From positions 250,002,767 through 250,066,766 of the forward strand of contig NC_134568.1 in NCBI RefSeq assembly GCF_050947875.1: a stretch of 64,000 nt of DNA, in the 5' to 3' direction. Shown one piece after another: positions 12,361-24,500 of the stretch (the first letter of the stretch is position 1; every line of letters begins with the position of its first letter). A program made the translations under genes and the position numbers. The DNA comes from Dermacentor variabilis (lineage: Eukaryota > Arthropoda > Arachnida > Ixodida > Ixodidae). Below the pieces are notes generated by a model that did no database searches, was not told the DNA's origin, and was given only the letters and a program-made list of their open reading frames with translations.

Positions 12361-13391
12361 GTTCATGATCTGTCTGTATGGTTTAGCATGCGTGTCAGGT
12401 GGAAATCATAAAAAGAGAGAAAAAGAAAAGGCACAAAAGCAACTAGCTAATCAATCCTTCCCACAGATGGAACCCTAACAACAGTGCGGAGAAAGGCGTT
12501 CACAACGGTCACGCCAGTATTGCCTCTCACGATTCTCCTTTGCGTAATGGTCTTACAAAACGTGCACGTCTGGCCACGGCTCTCATCAGAGGGCTTCGCG
12601 ACACTCGTCGCTGTCGCGCGATAATGCCCGCGCTGCAGGCGACAGTGGCGCGCCCCTTGACGGGGAGCGTCTCCAGCGGCGTCCGCGCAGCGGGTGGCTT
12701 ACGTCTGAGGATTGCGGGCACAGCGAGAGATTGCCCGCGCGCGCGTAACGCATGTAAGCGTAACCGCGATGGATGCAAGGGCGTGCGGCGTGACGAGCGC
12801 AGGTTTCCTTAATCAAGGATGCACGCGGCGGCTATCCGATACATGAATCGCGCACGAGCCGTCTCCGCTGCCACTGCGCGGCTGTGCGAAGGTGCGCTGC
12901 CGCCCTGTCTGTTTTGCAGTGCGGCCTCTGCGGGCGGGCAGAGAAATGGACGCACCCTAATGGGTATTTCAAGGCCCCCGCAGGGAGCGTGTCTTTGGGG
13001 CAAGCGTATACGTCTGGGTGGAAGGCATGCCAGCTGTTGCACCATGAATACCCATAGCATCGGGGAATTTCTGCGATCCTGCGCGTGCAGGTTCACTGGC
13101 GCTGGAGAGGTGGTGGTCTTCAGGTTTAGCGACATTTTGTTTGTGGGAGCACAGCAGGCTAGGCAGGATGATTAACTGACGTTCCTTCTTCCGTCGGAAT
13201 GTGACAGGACCGATATTGACGTTTATGTTAACCGTTATGCATAATCCCTCGAGCAGTGCTGATTTCAGACACCCCTTCGCGCCCACGCGTGGATAACTTT
13301 GTGGCTGCGCCTTGACAGCTATACTTAGTGTACTCCCGACGAACGTGAATGATGAATACGTGGGCCTCACTCAACCTGCCATTGGTAATAT
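12361..13391. other. Unannotated DNA, GC-rich at 12540-13000
   Basis: Several overlapping frames on both strands come from CpG-rich sequence. None shows a domain, a signal peptide or splice partners. Confidence 0.4.
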
Positions 13392-13500
13392 TCCCTCTTG
13401 AAAGAGAGAAAGGACAAATGCAGGGAAGTTAACCGGAACATAAAATCTGGTTTGTTACCCACTGGAACACGGGTAAAGGGGAAGTAGAAATATAAGAAGG
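13392..13500 (+). repeat. Dispersed repeat (AAGTTAACCGGAA family)
   Basis: Blocks GAAAGGACAAATGCAGGGAAGTTAACCGGAACATAA, CTGGTTTGTTACCC and GGGTAAAGGGG match the minus-strand fragment at 5975-6065 in order. Class unknown. Confidence 0.55.
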
Positions 13501-15249
13501 AAATAAGAAAGAGACACCGAACGCATGTACGCGACCGCAGGCATCCACAACACACGTTCGCAGCACAGGATCACATTTAACACCAGTCAGTGCTAAACCT
13601 TTAATAATCGTAGCGATGTATCTGTCGCCTTCTGTTGCGACGGATGCCGACGTCTAAATTCTAATATGGTTCGTTCCCAAAGTGGTCTGCCATGAGCGAG
13701 CTAGCGCACCAGTGAACGGTCGCCTGTGTATTCTCTGTCGAGGGCAAAGAATTCAAGGGCCTTCTCGCGACCACAGTCATCACTCGGCAGACACAGCGTC
13801 GTCGACAATTTCAATATGCAAGGCAAAAGACTTCGTAAAGGCTACTCCTAATCATAGCCAGCAAAGCAAAGGATGCCTCGCGCAGGCAGATTTTAGATGG
13901 GGCTTGAAGGTGGAGCGAAGAGTCGAGATGTTGCAGCGTGTGCTGCGCTGGAAACTATGACGTATACATTGACTGTGCTGCTACCTAGGACGCCGCAGTG
14001 GCCTGGAAGCCACCAAAGTGACATGGTGTCCGTTCTCCGGCTGAGTTGTAAAGAAAGAAAGAAAGAAAGAAAGGAAAAGAAGAAAACTTTCTCCAATCTC
14101 TAACACCACTTTATGTGATCTCGCGCCACATGCAGAGCTAATAGTAAGGACTGTAGCGCTGCCTTCTAGCCACAGAATACGGACCATTTTAGATGTTGTT
14201 CTAGGCATGATGAAATGAAGCGCGGCGAGAAGAGGTGCCAGTACCGCAGCCGCCGACGTCGTCGGGTGGGACTTCTTGAAACTGACATTGGCAGCTTTCA
14301 CTGGGAAGACGATGGCCCCGGTCGAGCCTTCGTCGAATATTCAATTTCGCTGCTCACAGTCTGTATGCGTCGCAGTACTCTGTTCGTTGCTTTTGCAAGA
14401 AGCGCGCGACACTACACCTACCTCTTGAACGATAATTGCGATAATTGCAAGACAGAACCGGGAACACAACGCATAACAGCGCTGTTCGAAGTTTTCTAAC
14501 AGGATGCCGTGCGAAACACAAGAGTTGGCATAGACCTTGTGCGCATAGCGAACTGCGGAGACCATGCACATTGCCAACACGCATTCATCAACTTTCGTTT
14601 TATTTCTTTATTAAGTCGGAAATATGTTGTGTAGTGTAAAATTGAACCGTTTCAGAGATAACATTGGACCGCGTAAATTTCGTTAATTCTGTCTAAAAAA
14701 TACGCGCGTGATAAATTCCACCCTGTGCGGCCTCGTCCATTGAGTCGCAATCGTCAATCACGAAAAAAGAGTGCAGCCAGGAAAAATGACGAATGAGGGA
14801 AATTACTGCACTTGCCGCAAAAATGCAGCGATTGATGGATGGGGCTCATCCGTCGAAAGCAACACCTAGACTATGCAATGGGTAGCTCCGGGAGCTCGGC
14901 ACACAAGTGTGTTGGCACTCCCGTTAGAACGCAGCCGCCGGAGCCGGGTACTGAACGCGCGATCTCGTGTTCACTAGCAAACCGCAATCGGACACAAGTA
15001 GGCTTCGGACGCCGTGCTGGTCACAACTATTTACTATAGGTCGGTAAAGTAACCGAACTCACTCGGACTCGTTCACTAAATAGACGATATAGGGCTCCTC
15101 TCAGACTCAGAAGAAATGAGACCTAGCCAGGCTTCACTCCGACTCATCGTTATTGTCTGATACTTTAAAGCTTTCTTTGCTTATATCGTGTCGAGTTTGC
15201 CGCAGTTGCTACGGCATGCTGCTGGAACGAAATTACGGCGGATATATTT
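13501..15249. other. Unannotated intergenic DNA
   Basis: A (GAAA)n run lies at 14050-14075. No gene recognised. TTGGACCGCGTAAAT near 14668 recurs near 61842. Confidence 0.4.
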
Positions 15250-15846
15250 GTGGATAGGTGTATGAAGGTTATATGTGCTCAGAATGCAAGTACCAGCAAG
15301 CGGGCTTATATAACCCATAATAACGCGGAGACAACCAATCTTCCTCTATTGCGTAGTGAAGTCCGTCTGCTCCTGAGACAGATTTCTTGTCGCCTCAGCA
15401 AAACTACCTGGTTTGATCAGCAAACTAAAAACTCGGAGTTATACTTTATAGACCCATGCATAAACTTATCAATGCCGGAAAGTCTAAGAGACAACAGAAA
15501 ATTTGAAACATTGGTACACTGCCTGCGTCTTGGTACTGCATTTACGAAACACTTCTTGTACAGGATAAAACGTGTCTCTAGTCCGCAGTGTTCTTGTGGC
15601 CATCCAGACGAAGATGTGCATCATCTTCTTCTCGAGTGCACGAAATACGATACACAAAGAACGGTACTGCAAGCTAATTTGTTTATATTAGACAGAAGAC
15701 CATTCACTCTAAAAAAGATACTTGGCCCATGGCCCACTGCGGGCCTTCGAAAAAGAGCGCTTCTTGCTCTGAAAAAGTTTTTAGAGGACACCAGCATTTT
15801 GGGAAAATATTGGGTATCAGATGATCCGAATACGCTAAATGAGTAA
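15250..15846 (+). pseudogene. 3' end of a LINE polyprotein (zinc-knuckle tail)
   Basis: A 198-codon open frame encodes the C-terminal tail that follows the reverse transcriptase and RNase H in I-type LINEs. Its middle has LVHCLRLGTAFTKHFLYRIK, then CSCGHPDEDVHHLLLECTKY, a C-x-C..H..C knuckle probably contacting nucleic acid. No RT or RNase H precedes it, so the copy is 5'-truncated. The frame is intact to a TAA at 15844-15846, so the insertion is fairly young. The first residues may be flanking DNA, because the frame there has no family feature. The 3' UTR and A tail follow. Confidence 0.8.
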
Positions 15847-16199
15847 CACAAGCGTTGTCCGTGCTTCCTAATTGGTTTATGTGGTGATCGCAACTTTTAC
15901 GCAATATAATTCTGTTCTGTACTTGCAGTGCATTACATGTGTTGTGTGTTTTGGCTGTACAAAATATCTGATTTTATGATGCGTACGTGGACTGAACTAA
16001 TGCACAGAACTTTGCGACTGATGTACTGTTGGACTGTATATTTTTTATTCATCCAGTGTTCTACTGAGGGCCATATTTCGTGTCGCTATTCTCCCTTTTT
16101 ACGCAAATTTGTTTCCTTTGCCAAGTGACAAGGAGTAGCCGGTGCCACCATAAAGGCGCCAAGCTCTCCTAATATTCACTTCAATAATAAAAAAAAAAA
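15847..16199 (+). mobile_element. LINE 3' UTR and poly(A) tail
   Basis: This follows the stop of the LINE tail and ends CTCCTAATATTCACTTCAATAATAAAAAAAAAA. The same terminal motif stands alone at 11430-11466. I did not find a clear target-site duplication, because the truncation point is uncertain. Confidence 0.65.
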
Positions 16200-16918
16200 C
16201 TGTTTGCTAACCGACAACGTAGCGCCAGTAAGCGCACCTGTGTTCTGCGTAATAAAAATGTAAATTCGTACATAATACTTAAACTTATAATGCCGGCTCA
16301 TAAGTACTTCTAAAGCACACCGACATGTTAATGGAATAGCGCATTATGTTCGACGTATTCTTCGAATTCCTTTGTTTTCTTTGATTTAGCCATTCAGTAT
16401 ATGCCACTAGGCGTGTGCCCATCTTGGCCAATCCGCCAGAATGGGTATGTTCCACTGCAACACAAGAGGTACGGAATCTTTCAATGTAGCTAGATATGTA
16501 TCATACTTCTCTGTGCATACACCTGTCGTCGACATTCTTCCTTCGACACGCATCATACGTCGCCTTCGTACTCGTGGCATCACTGCGTAGACATCTGACA
16601 TTGTACATCCTCCTGAGCAGTGCAGTGCATATAGATAAAAATTGCGCGAGATTAAAGTTGTGACCTTTTTGGTGGATAAAGATAAACATTACACAGCTTT
16701 GAATTACCATAGGCATTAACATGCTCACTCTATGTGTTTAAACACTTACTTTTGTATTCGCCAATCCTTCTGTACCCCATCTATCGCGTTCATTTCAATG
16801 TATCAGTTTCCAGGCTGACACAAAAGATGAAGCTGTACGCTGTACTAGCCGTTTTACACGCCAATTACCATCGGCGACAAAGAGAAATAAGCTCTGCCAG
16901 TGGTCAGACGCCATACCG
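16200..16918. other. Unannotated intergenic DNA
   Basis: No gene or repeat recognised. Confidence 0.4.
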
Positions 16919-17116
16919 GTGGTTGAGTTTCTCAAGCAGGTGGAGGCGATGATGAGTGAGAACCCTGAAAAGCGAATTATGGCCATTGTGGAGCAGCTCC
17001 AAGTGGCAGAGTCAGCAGCCAAGCTTTCAGTTCACGATGTCATTAAGCGCCACTCCTCAGGAACGGTTTTGCTTGCTTCCATTGGGCCTGGGCGACCAAA
17101 GCGTGACTGGCTGTGA
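16919..17116 (+). pseudogene. Possible transposase helix-turn-helix fragment
   Basis: The frame reads FLKQVEAMMSENPEKRIMAI, then VEQLQVAESAAKLSVHDVIK. This resembles the N-terminal DNA-binding helices of Tc1/mariner-type transposases: a polar helix, a short SENP-type turn, and a second helix ending before a basic stretch. No DD(E/D) catalytic domain follows, because the frame stops at 17116. I saw no flanking inverted repeats. It could also be a fragment of an unrelated helical protein. Confidence 0.35.
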
Positions 17117-17589
17117 AGTTCTGCTACTACCACGTCACCCTCATTGTATAGTTCCCTAGTTCTCACTGTAGAAATGCGGTGCTGCTATTTATAGGGGCGT
17201 CACTGATGGGGAGACTAATAGACACGCAATGCTAAAAACTCGCTAAAGGCTGCTCTTTTGTAACCACAGCCAAAAATCAGCACTCACTACCCGTTTAGAG
17301 TTTGCAACCGTTATCGAGGCCGAATTTAGTGAACAATTTAAGCTAGGCGCAGTTTTATTCAACATTCTTACAAAAACAACAGCAAAAAAAATCGTAAAAA
17401 ACTTAAAAAGAATATATCGATTCTATCTGAAATATTGCTGCTATTCGTGAAGTCGTCTTTATGTCCTCAAATAACTAGCGCACCCGGTTACAGTAAACAC
17501 ATTTCCATGCATCGCTGTTAGTTGTATAGAAGTTAAAATACATACCGTTCGACTAAAGCGTCGCTTCACATAGATTCATTCCAACAAGT
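17117..17589. other. Unannotated intergenic DNA
   Basis: AT-rich with no motif. Confidence 0.4.
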
Positions 17590-18040
17590 GCCTTGGACCT
17601 GCATAACTTTTATGTCCACTGTTGGAAGAACGCCTTCTTCCCAACGATCTCCAATTACACTTGTCTTGCCTCAACCGACTCCAGCATATGCCTGAAAATT
17701 TCCTAATATCGTCCCAACATCTAATCCTCTACAGTCCTCGATTTCGTTTCCATTCTCTTCGCGCCCATTCTGTTACTCACCAAGACCACCGGCTATCTGT
17801 GTACACGACATGCCCAACTCCGTTTCTAGTTATTAATCTTGGGTAGAATATCAGCTAAACCCCCTTGTTCTGTGATCCGTCTTCCTCTATCTTTACGTTA
17901 CGCCTAACATTTTCGGCTCTATGCTCGTATCTTTCAAGTGTAAGCACCGTAGCGCAGTACTGGTATAATGCAATGATTATACTATACTTTTCTACCATAT
18001 TCATTTAGTATCGGCTCATTTTGAACTCGCCACCACTTTC
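17590..18040 (-). pseudogene. RTE-type LINE reverse transcriptase, C-terminal remnant
   Basis: The minus strand reads, with stops, as the well-known C-terminal region of RTE-like LINEs. An RKMLGVTLRD-like stretch near 17900 is followed by a damaged G-H-V, then VTEWARREWKRNRG, then RCWDDIRKFSGICWSRLRQD and WRSLG. These correspond to the family's W-x-P-R, G-R-P-x-x-R-W-x-D-D-I and A-Q-D-R-x-x-W motifs. At least two in-frame stops and several lost residues show it is dead. No catalytic palm or endonuclease is present. The family assignment comes from motif memory, not a search. Confidence 0.7.
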
Positions 18041-18214
18041 TCGTATTGGGCATGTCAATTTATCATTTGTTTCTAGCCTATTTCGTGGGCCGATCCCGAA
18101 GGTAATGCAGCATAAATATATGCATCACTAGGGCCACTGGCTGTGCGCCACACGGTGTGTGACCCTGGGATTACTGGGTATGTGCCACCGGGTATGTGAT
18201 GACTCTGACGATGA

Positions 18215-18412
18215 TGATATCATAAGAAGCCAACAAAGACACCAAGGGCAACGTAGGGTAAATTACTTCTACTTACTAATTCGATTGAAGAAATGACAAA
18301 TTCGTGGAAATGAAAGTGGATGAAAAAAAGAACTTGCCGCAGGTGGGGAACGATTCCACGTCTTCGCATTACGCTTGCGATGCTCAATTACCAGATGAAC
18401 CACCGCGGCGCC
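18215..18412 (-). mobile_element. tRNA-derived SINE, second family
   Basis: Read on the minus strand, the head has GCCGCGGTGGTTCATCTGGTAATTGAGC (D-arm and A box) and CGTGGAATCGTTCCCC (T-arm and B box). It continues through ATCCACTTTCATTTCC to a tail with CCTACGTTGCCCTTGGTGTCTTTGTTGGCTTCTTATGAT. The tail recurs on the plus strand at 20175-20262. The family is distinct from the Ruka-like copies. Confidence 0.75.
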
Positions 18413-18460
18413 GCTTTCCCATCACTATAACTAACCCTGAGAGTAATATATACATAGTTA

Positions 18461-18500
18461 GTTCAACTGGTAATTGAGCATCGCAAGCATAATGCGAATA
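18461..18500 (+). repeat. Inverted fragment of the same SINE head
   Basis: GTTCAACTGGTAATTGAGCATCGCAAGCATAATGCGAATA matches the reverse complement of 18361-18400 at all but about three positions. With a 60-base spacer this forms a 40-base-arm hairpin. It then runs into a short TA microsatellite. Confidence 0.8.
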
Positions 18501-18648
18501 CGTATATATATATATATAGACGTGCGGGGCAGACCGCCGTCAGTTGTATTTTTTATATATTTATATATCACGTGACCGGCTTCCCACACTTCACACGCGT
18601 ACACTCTTTTCAACAACGACACCCCTAATGCTAACGCATTAAACATTG

Positions 18649-19520
18649 TGCAGATACAACGCACATCTTGGAATCTATGTGAAGCGGTTAATTAAACGCT
18701 GTAAATGTTCCAGTTTCATTCCTGCGTCTTTGGCGTATGTATAGGAAACTGGCGCGCGCACGTGCTATAATGCGAGAACTCTTATACTGCCTTGCATTTT
18801 TGATTTCTTATTTATTTTAAATGTACCGCCCGCTTCTTGGCCAATGCTCCGTTGTGGGAATGTGTCATACTTTTGAAATCATTATCATTATCATCATCAA
18901 CAACACGCGGCGATCATCTGAAAGATCTAGTTGGCGTTGGTAGTATAGAAGTGTGCGTGCGATTGTTACTTAATCGTTATACAAAATTAGGCGTGTAATA
19001 GTTAGAAAGGCTTGCTTTATTAAAGAAATTGTACTCTTGATGACGTATACTTGTTGCGATGAGCATGTTTACGTATAATTTGTTTTATCACAGTAATTCT
19101 TTAGTAACAATGCCGGCAGTACCAAGGTAATAAGGCCGGCAGCCTGGACACCTACCTATAATGGTAGTAAAGAATGTTGCGTTACCCGAAGTGGTTGCTT
19201 CGTGGCTGTGGTGTTGGGCTGCTAACCAAGGGGTCGCAGGATCGAATCCCGGCCTCGGCGGCCGCATTTACATGGGGGCGAAAACACCAGTCTGCTTAGA
19301 TTTAGGTGCACGTTAAAGAACCCCAGGTGGTCTAAATTTCCGGAGTCCCCCACCACGGCGTGCCTCATAATCAGATCGTGGTTTCGTCTCGTAAAACCCC
19401 ATAACTTTTTTTTTTAATAGAATGTAGTGCTGGTACTGCGTGCGAGCTATTTTGCAAGACAGCAGCAGCCACGGCAAGAGAGTCCGGGAGGGCTCGCAAA
19501 GAACGCTTCGCTTTAAAATT
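18649..19520 (+). repeat. Dispersed repeat, copy B, interrupted by a SINE
   Basis: It shares ordered blocks with 10396-10750 (CACATCTTGGAATCTATGTGAAG at 18662, CACGCGGCGATCATCT at 18904, GGGAGGGCTCGC..GCTTCGCT at 19486). It has extra sequence at about 18780-18900 and contains the SINE at 19181-19418. The borders are estimates. Confidence 0.55.
19181..19418 (+). mobile_element. Ruka-like SINE with target-site duplication
   Basis: The A-box head (TGGCTGTGGTGTTGGGCTGC) and B box (GGATCGAATCCC) are followed by GGCCTCGGCGGCCGCATT, TTAGATTTAGGTGCACGTTAAAGAACCCCAGGTGG and the CGTAAAACCCCATAA end with a T9-type tail. AGAATGT at 19171-19177 recurs at 19419-19425 and is a likely 7-bp target-site duplication. 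Confidence 0.92.
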
Positions 19521-19753
19521 TGCAAGGTGATTCAACCTCTAGCTGACGTCGTCGATCAAACATCGCTCAAGCGCGGCTCTCGCACTAAATCATACGATTC
19601 GTACACCCCATGCAACTCGCCCGAGAAAACATTGTCTTTCATCGACTTATAACTAGACCTTGAATTGCCTTGCAACTTTTTAAGACTGGCGTGTGCATGG
19701 TTCATTAATGGTCGTGGCCAACACCCTTCCCCCACTGACATTATTATTGCTTT

Positions 19754-20146
19754 TTAATGCGATTAGCATTCTTCGGGAACTTCACCCAGTTTCCTGGATG
19801 TTTGTTTGCTTCTCCGTTCTAAACATCTTTCCCGTCAACTTGGGTCACTGGGTAGTCCATGATCTATTGGGTGCAGCATCAGGCTGCTATGCTGAGAAAA
19901 CCTGTTTCGAAACTAATCGGCGGACCAACTTCGGTCACAGGGTTTAAAATTTATTCGGTGCTGGGCGGAACCGAACCCGCGTCATATGTATTCAGACACT
20001 CTAGTCTCAATACCTGTGCACACTCTAGCCACACAAGGAGGGAAGCGCGAGAGAGGAGCCCAGCTGCATACGTGCCTCATACGTGACGCGTTTCTGCTGT
20101 GGTAATACGGTACGTCGCTACAGGGCTTCAATGCTAATCGCATTAA
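19754..20146. mobile_element. MITE-like element with 17-bp TIRs
   Basis: TTAATGCGATTAGCATT at 19754-19770 is perfectly inverted at 20130-20146. The roughly 360-base interior has no transposase. On its minus strand at about 19960-20035 it has GTGGCTAGAGTGTGCACAGG and GGGTTCGGTTCC, which look like A and B boxes. A related terminus occurs at 9351. Confidence 0.6.
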
Positions 20147-20174
20147 CGTTAAGAAAGGGGTCAACCGCAGGGCC

Positions 20175-20262
20175 CGATTTTATTTCTTTAATTCAGTTAA
20201 TAAGTACAAGTAATTTCCCCTATGTTGTCCTTGGTGTCTTTGTTTGTTGGCTTTTCATGAAC
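20175..20262 (+). mobile_element. SINE tail fragment, second family
   Basis: TAATAAGTACAAGTAATTTCCCCTATGTTGTCCTTGGTGTC..TTGTTGGCTTTTCATGA matches the 3' part of the minus-strand SINE at 18215. The tRNA-like head is absent. Confidence 0.65.
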
Positions 20263-21442
20263 GCATTAACGTTGATATTCATCGTGAGATCGCGAACTGG
20301 CACAATTAGAAAAGAATGAGCACTATTATGCTACCAGACATGGAGAATATTGGAACGTTGTTGCACCCCGCTTCACCACTGGCATGGAACGCCTATGCTA
20401 TTCTTTGCCATCACTGTTAAACTATTATCAATCTACTCATTTTGACTTATTTGCTCCACTGCTAAACTTTGATCTATGTTTGCAGAAGAAGAAAACTGAT
20501 TTATTTATCCTGGCATTTATTTATTTCATTGTTTTCAAATCATTGTTTTACTTTTGTTCTGCACTGATCAAGTGTTTACATTTGTTTATTGACGGTTTTT
20601 CATAGCTGATGCCCAAACGCCTCTAATTACGTGGGGCTGCGGACTCGTCAAGCCGCCTACTGGCAGCTTTTTTTCCGTTGTCCTCCATCTGTAATGTACA
20701 TGGTGTAAAATAAAGATTTTATTTTATTTTATTTGAGATGGGTTCTGCCTGTTTTTTAAAGCGAAAGTTTATTTGCCTCTTCCGTCGACTTTCCCACTGC
20801 TGCTGCTTCTGTGGTTGCTGCTGTCAGGCACACCGAGTCGGGAGGGGGGGAGGGGATGGGGAGGGCACAGCGTGTGCATATATGACAGGAGCGAGTCAGA
20901 GAGTAAAGGCGACGCTTGAAACTCATTTCCACCCCACCTCGTCGAATGTGCACAATGCCCTCTGGAGCTCCCTGGCCGTCGCCACATTAGCCTCTAGACT
21001 GCTGTAATTATCCGCAATTACCCTCAAAAGCATTGCAGAAACTGCAGCGCTTTCCTTTCTACTAAGGTGAGGGGGCGTGGATAAAACTGTAGGGAGGAGG
21101 GAGGAGAAGAGGCAGTTCCCATACTAGGGAGGTGACTTGAGACTACTACTACTGACTACTACTAGGCAGGTGACTTGAGGGGACTACTATACGACGGTGG
21201 CTGCGGGGAAACCGGATAAGCTGAAGTTCAAGGTACGGTACCGTACATGGCTGCTATCTCAGAAAAATAAACACCATGCAAATATTCCAAGCGGAGAAAC
21301 TACGCAGGGCGTGCAGAAGCAGAGGGTCCAGGCGACACGGGAGCGGTCGATCGTCAAATCAACACTTCTGTGTCCGCCTCATTAGCTTCGCGGCTATGGC
21401 ATTGCTAGAGGCCGTGGACTGAAAAATTCAGTGGATGGAAAA
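20263..21442. other. Unannotated intergenic DNA
   Basis: T-rich around 20450-20600. ATTTTATTTTATTTTATTTG lies near 20718. A short direct repeat AGGTGACTTGAG occurs near 21131 and 21169 with CTACTACT runs between. No gene. Confidence 0.4.
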
Positions 21443-21550
21443 CGCACATGCACTTAGATTTTGGGGCACGTTAAAGAACATCACGGTGTCAAAATTAACC
21501 CAGAGTACGCCACTACGGTGTGCCTCAAAATCCAATTAAAGTTTAATACT
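21443..21550 (+). mobile_element. Ruka-like SINE, 3' half
   Basis: CACTTAGATTTTGGGGCACGTTAAAGAACATCACGGTGTC and CCACTACGGTGTGCCTCAAAATC match the body of the full copies. The tRNA-like head is missing. Confidence 0.8.
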
Positions 21551-24500
21551 TCAGCCACAATGCGATGTGCCATGTGAGGAAATGACAACGCTCAACCCTC
21601 TCAGAGGTTATGAAGTATGGCGCACAACAACGCCTCAAGCAAACACCTCTGCCTGTGTGTTCTGTGTACTACACAGACAAACAGCAGTGGTGCCCGCAAG
21701 GCAACGTTTAACGTCAACTCACCACTCTCGTATTAGACTAAACGTCGAAGAAATTAAGCTTTAGTCGTCAACATCATCGCTAATTATCGTCAATCAAAGC
21801 ATCCAGCACGGAATGCTTCGCTTACATCGGTTCCCACAGTGCGTGGGATCTGCATATTTTTTTTTCTAACCACTACTGGAAAAGTGCGCAATAGCGCTTT
21901 TGGATGTATAGCCCCGAGGATGGCTGGGCAGGAGCGGCATGGTGTTCAGGGTCGAAGCCTGCCTATTTTAGCTTCGCTTGCTCAGCTCAGCTGGAAACAT
22001 AAGGAAAAAGTTGGTTTCTCAAGAGCCGGCTAGTCTAAAGCACCGTGTCTAAATCAACACTACACAAAAGTCTTTTTTTTTTTTTAAGCAATATATAGAG
22101 GGCCGTTGCGCAAGCATACCAACGTTATATAAAAAATGAAGAAAAAGAAAGGAAAACAAGCTAGAAATCCGTCGCGCACGCGCACACACCAGGTGAAACT
22201 TCTCATTAAAGCAGATGATATCGGTAATTCAAAGCTTGTTTACGCGTAGCAGTCAACCGATCCAAAACATATGAGCTTAGAAGGTAGGTGCGAGGACGTA
22301 TATACCACGTATCCGTGAAAACAACTTTTGAGTCTTTCGGTGTAACCGGCCCATCTAGGTCGGTTTCTCTCTCTGTCGTAAGAAAGTGACACTGGGTTCT
22401 GCAAGCGCCCGATAAATAGACATTGTGCGAAAGGCGTCAGCACCGACGTCGCAAAGGGCGCGAACGGCATACGTGCGCTACATGCGACGGCAGTAACGGG
22501 AATTCCGGTGAAGGAAGTCCGCGTCCCGTGTAGTTCCTTCTTCGCACGGAGCGAGTGACACGCGCTGCATGCCAACGCAGCCCAGACGTTATTGCCAGGT
22601 GACGTCTTGTGCATCGCGCTTGTCCTCGCTTGTATTACCTAGTCTCACTTGGCAATATTTAGATCATAGGGAATTCTCGCAATACAAGGGCAAGGAACGT
22701 CGTCAAAAATAAATAAATAAGAATAACAAGCGCAGCCTTATTTCCTCATTCGACAGCGTGTGCAATCATAATTTGCAGCAATAAAAAGAAAGCCCTCTTA
22801 GGGAGGACGCCTGCAATGGGCAAGGTCACCGCTATTCTAAAGTTTTTTTTTTGTCTGTGCGTCTTTTTTTTCTTTGTTTCCCGCTTCGTAATCGGTGATT
22901 CGTAGTACCACGGCCGCTGCCAGTACGTGCTCTCCTAGTAATGCTAAACATGAAATGGCACGCGGTGCCACGCAAAAAAATTTCGTGCTGAAAGCGGCGC
23001 TTGTCAGGACAGGACATCACTTCGGAAATCATTCGTTTTCTGTATTTACTTACCTGTCTCTCCAACAGTACCGAAACCGCAAAGAGAGGAGGGAAACGTG
23101 AATAAAAGAAGCAGGGAAAGCCCGCGCGAACCCAAACATGTTAACAAGCTGAGAAACGAGGGAAGGCCGGTCGTTTTCGACTTGTCTCGAATTTTCGTCA
23201 CGTCCGTGAAGCACGGCCGCACGCGGGGATGCTAGTCTTTTGTGGCCCAGAGAAGCCGCGATACAACAATGAGGGCCCGCTGCTTTCTTTCATTGTCGCG
23301 GAGCCAGTTACGCGTTCCAGGAAGCGCTCCCACGGAGTTGGCCACGGGCTGGACACACACCGTAGCTAAATGGCCGCCACGATAACAAAGCCGTGCCACC
23401 GTCGAGGGCCTCGTCGGAGAGCGTCTTTTGTCTGTCTGCAACGCGCGGGCAGAGGAGGGTTCTCCCCAAACCCACCCGGCGGTGCGAGCAGCGGCCACCC
23501 TGTCTTCATAAAGCCGCGCAGCGATGTTGAGGCTGTCAAACGTGTGCAGAAAGCGCTCACGAGCGCATGATGCCAAGTTTCGATAACGTTTCTTTCTTGT
23601 ACAGCGTATCTGTGAGAGTTCAAAGCACACGCAATCACCAGAGCACTCCAGTTCCACCAACGCCACATCTCTTACACCGTCGTTCGCTTACGGTTTCGCC
23701 TGAAGGCTACCGCGGAGGAACACTTTGCATTGCAGTACGTTCTCGTCCGTGAATGACTGACGCCGACGTTAGGTTCCACAACGCTGCACGCTTTTAATGG
23801 CACGGAGTAGGGGCACAGGGCGGGGAATTCCAGGGGCCGTCCTTGAAGGCACCAAGGACGGTGGCCCATGCAGCCGCGAGCGGCCACTGACTCCCTCGGT
23901 TGCGATGACCTGTGAACGGAAACTCTTCGGCGAAGCACACTGGTCTCCCGACGCGGCAGTGCGCATGGCTGGGAGCAGCCGCCATCGGCGTTTTACGATT
24001 ACACCCCGCACTTTACGATTTTCCACCCATCACGCGCACGCAACCTTGGTATGCGCTCGTAAGACGCTAGCGTCGCTTCCACACCCCTTTGCTTATTCAA
24101 AGCAAGAAAACATAGTCAGCATAGTGCGCTGCCGCATGCCACGAACGCGTGCCTTCTCGAAGTACAGAAGGTACAGAGTCGAGGACTGGCTGCGCGCGCA
24201 CGCAGGTCGGGTCCTGCCCACTTCCGCGGCTAATAAGCTCCGTTGCTGAAGAGCAGACTTTTATTGTAACTGCACGCTGTAAACGTGACAAAGATGCATT
24301 CTTGCATCTTTAGACGGGCATTAATTTCGTCTCCACGTAGGTCGTTAATGCAGGCTTCCGTTACTTGTTTTTGCTGTAATACATTCCTTAAAGTCCCGCG
24401 TAGGCTAGGATGAACACATTTTTTGACCAGTGGAAGAAGACCCCCCCCCCCTTCTTTTTTCTTTAGTATATGCCTGTGAGTGTCGACGTAGTGTTATTCT

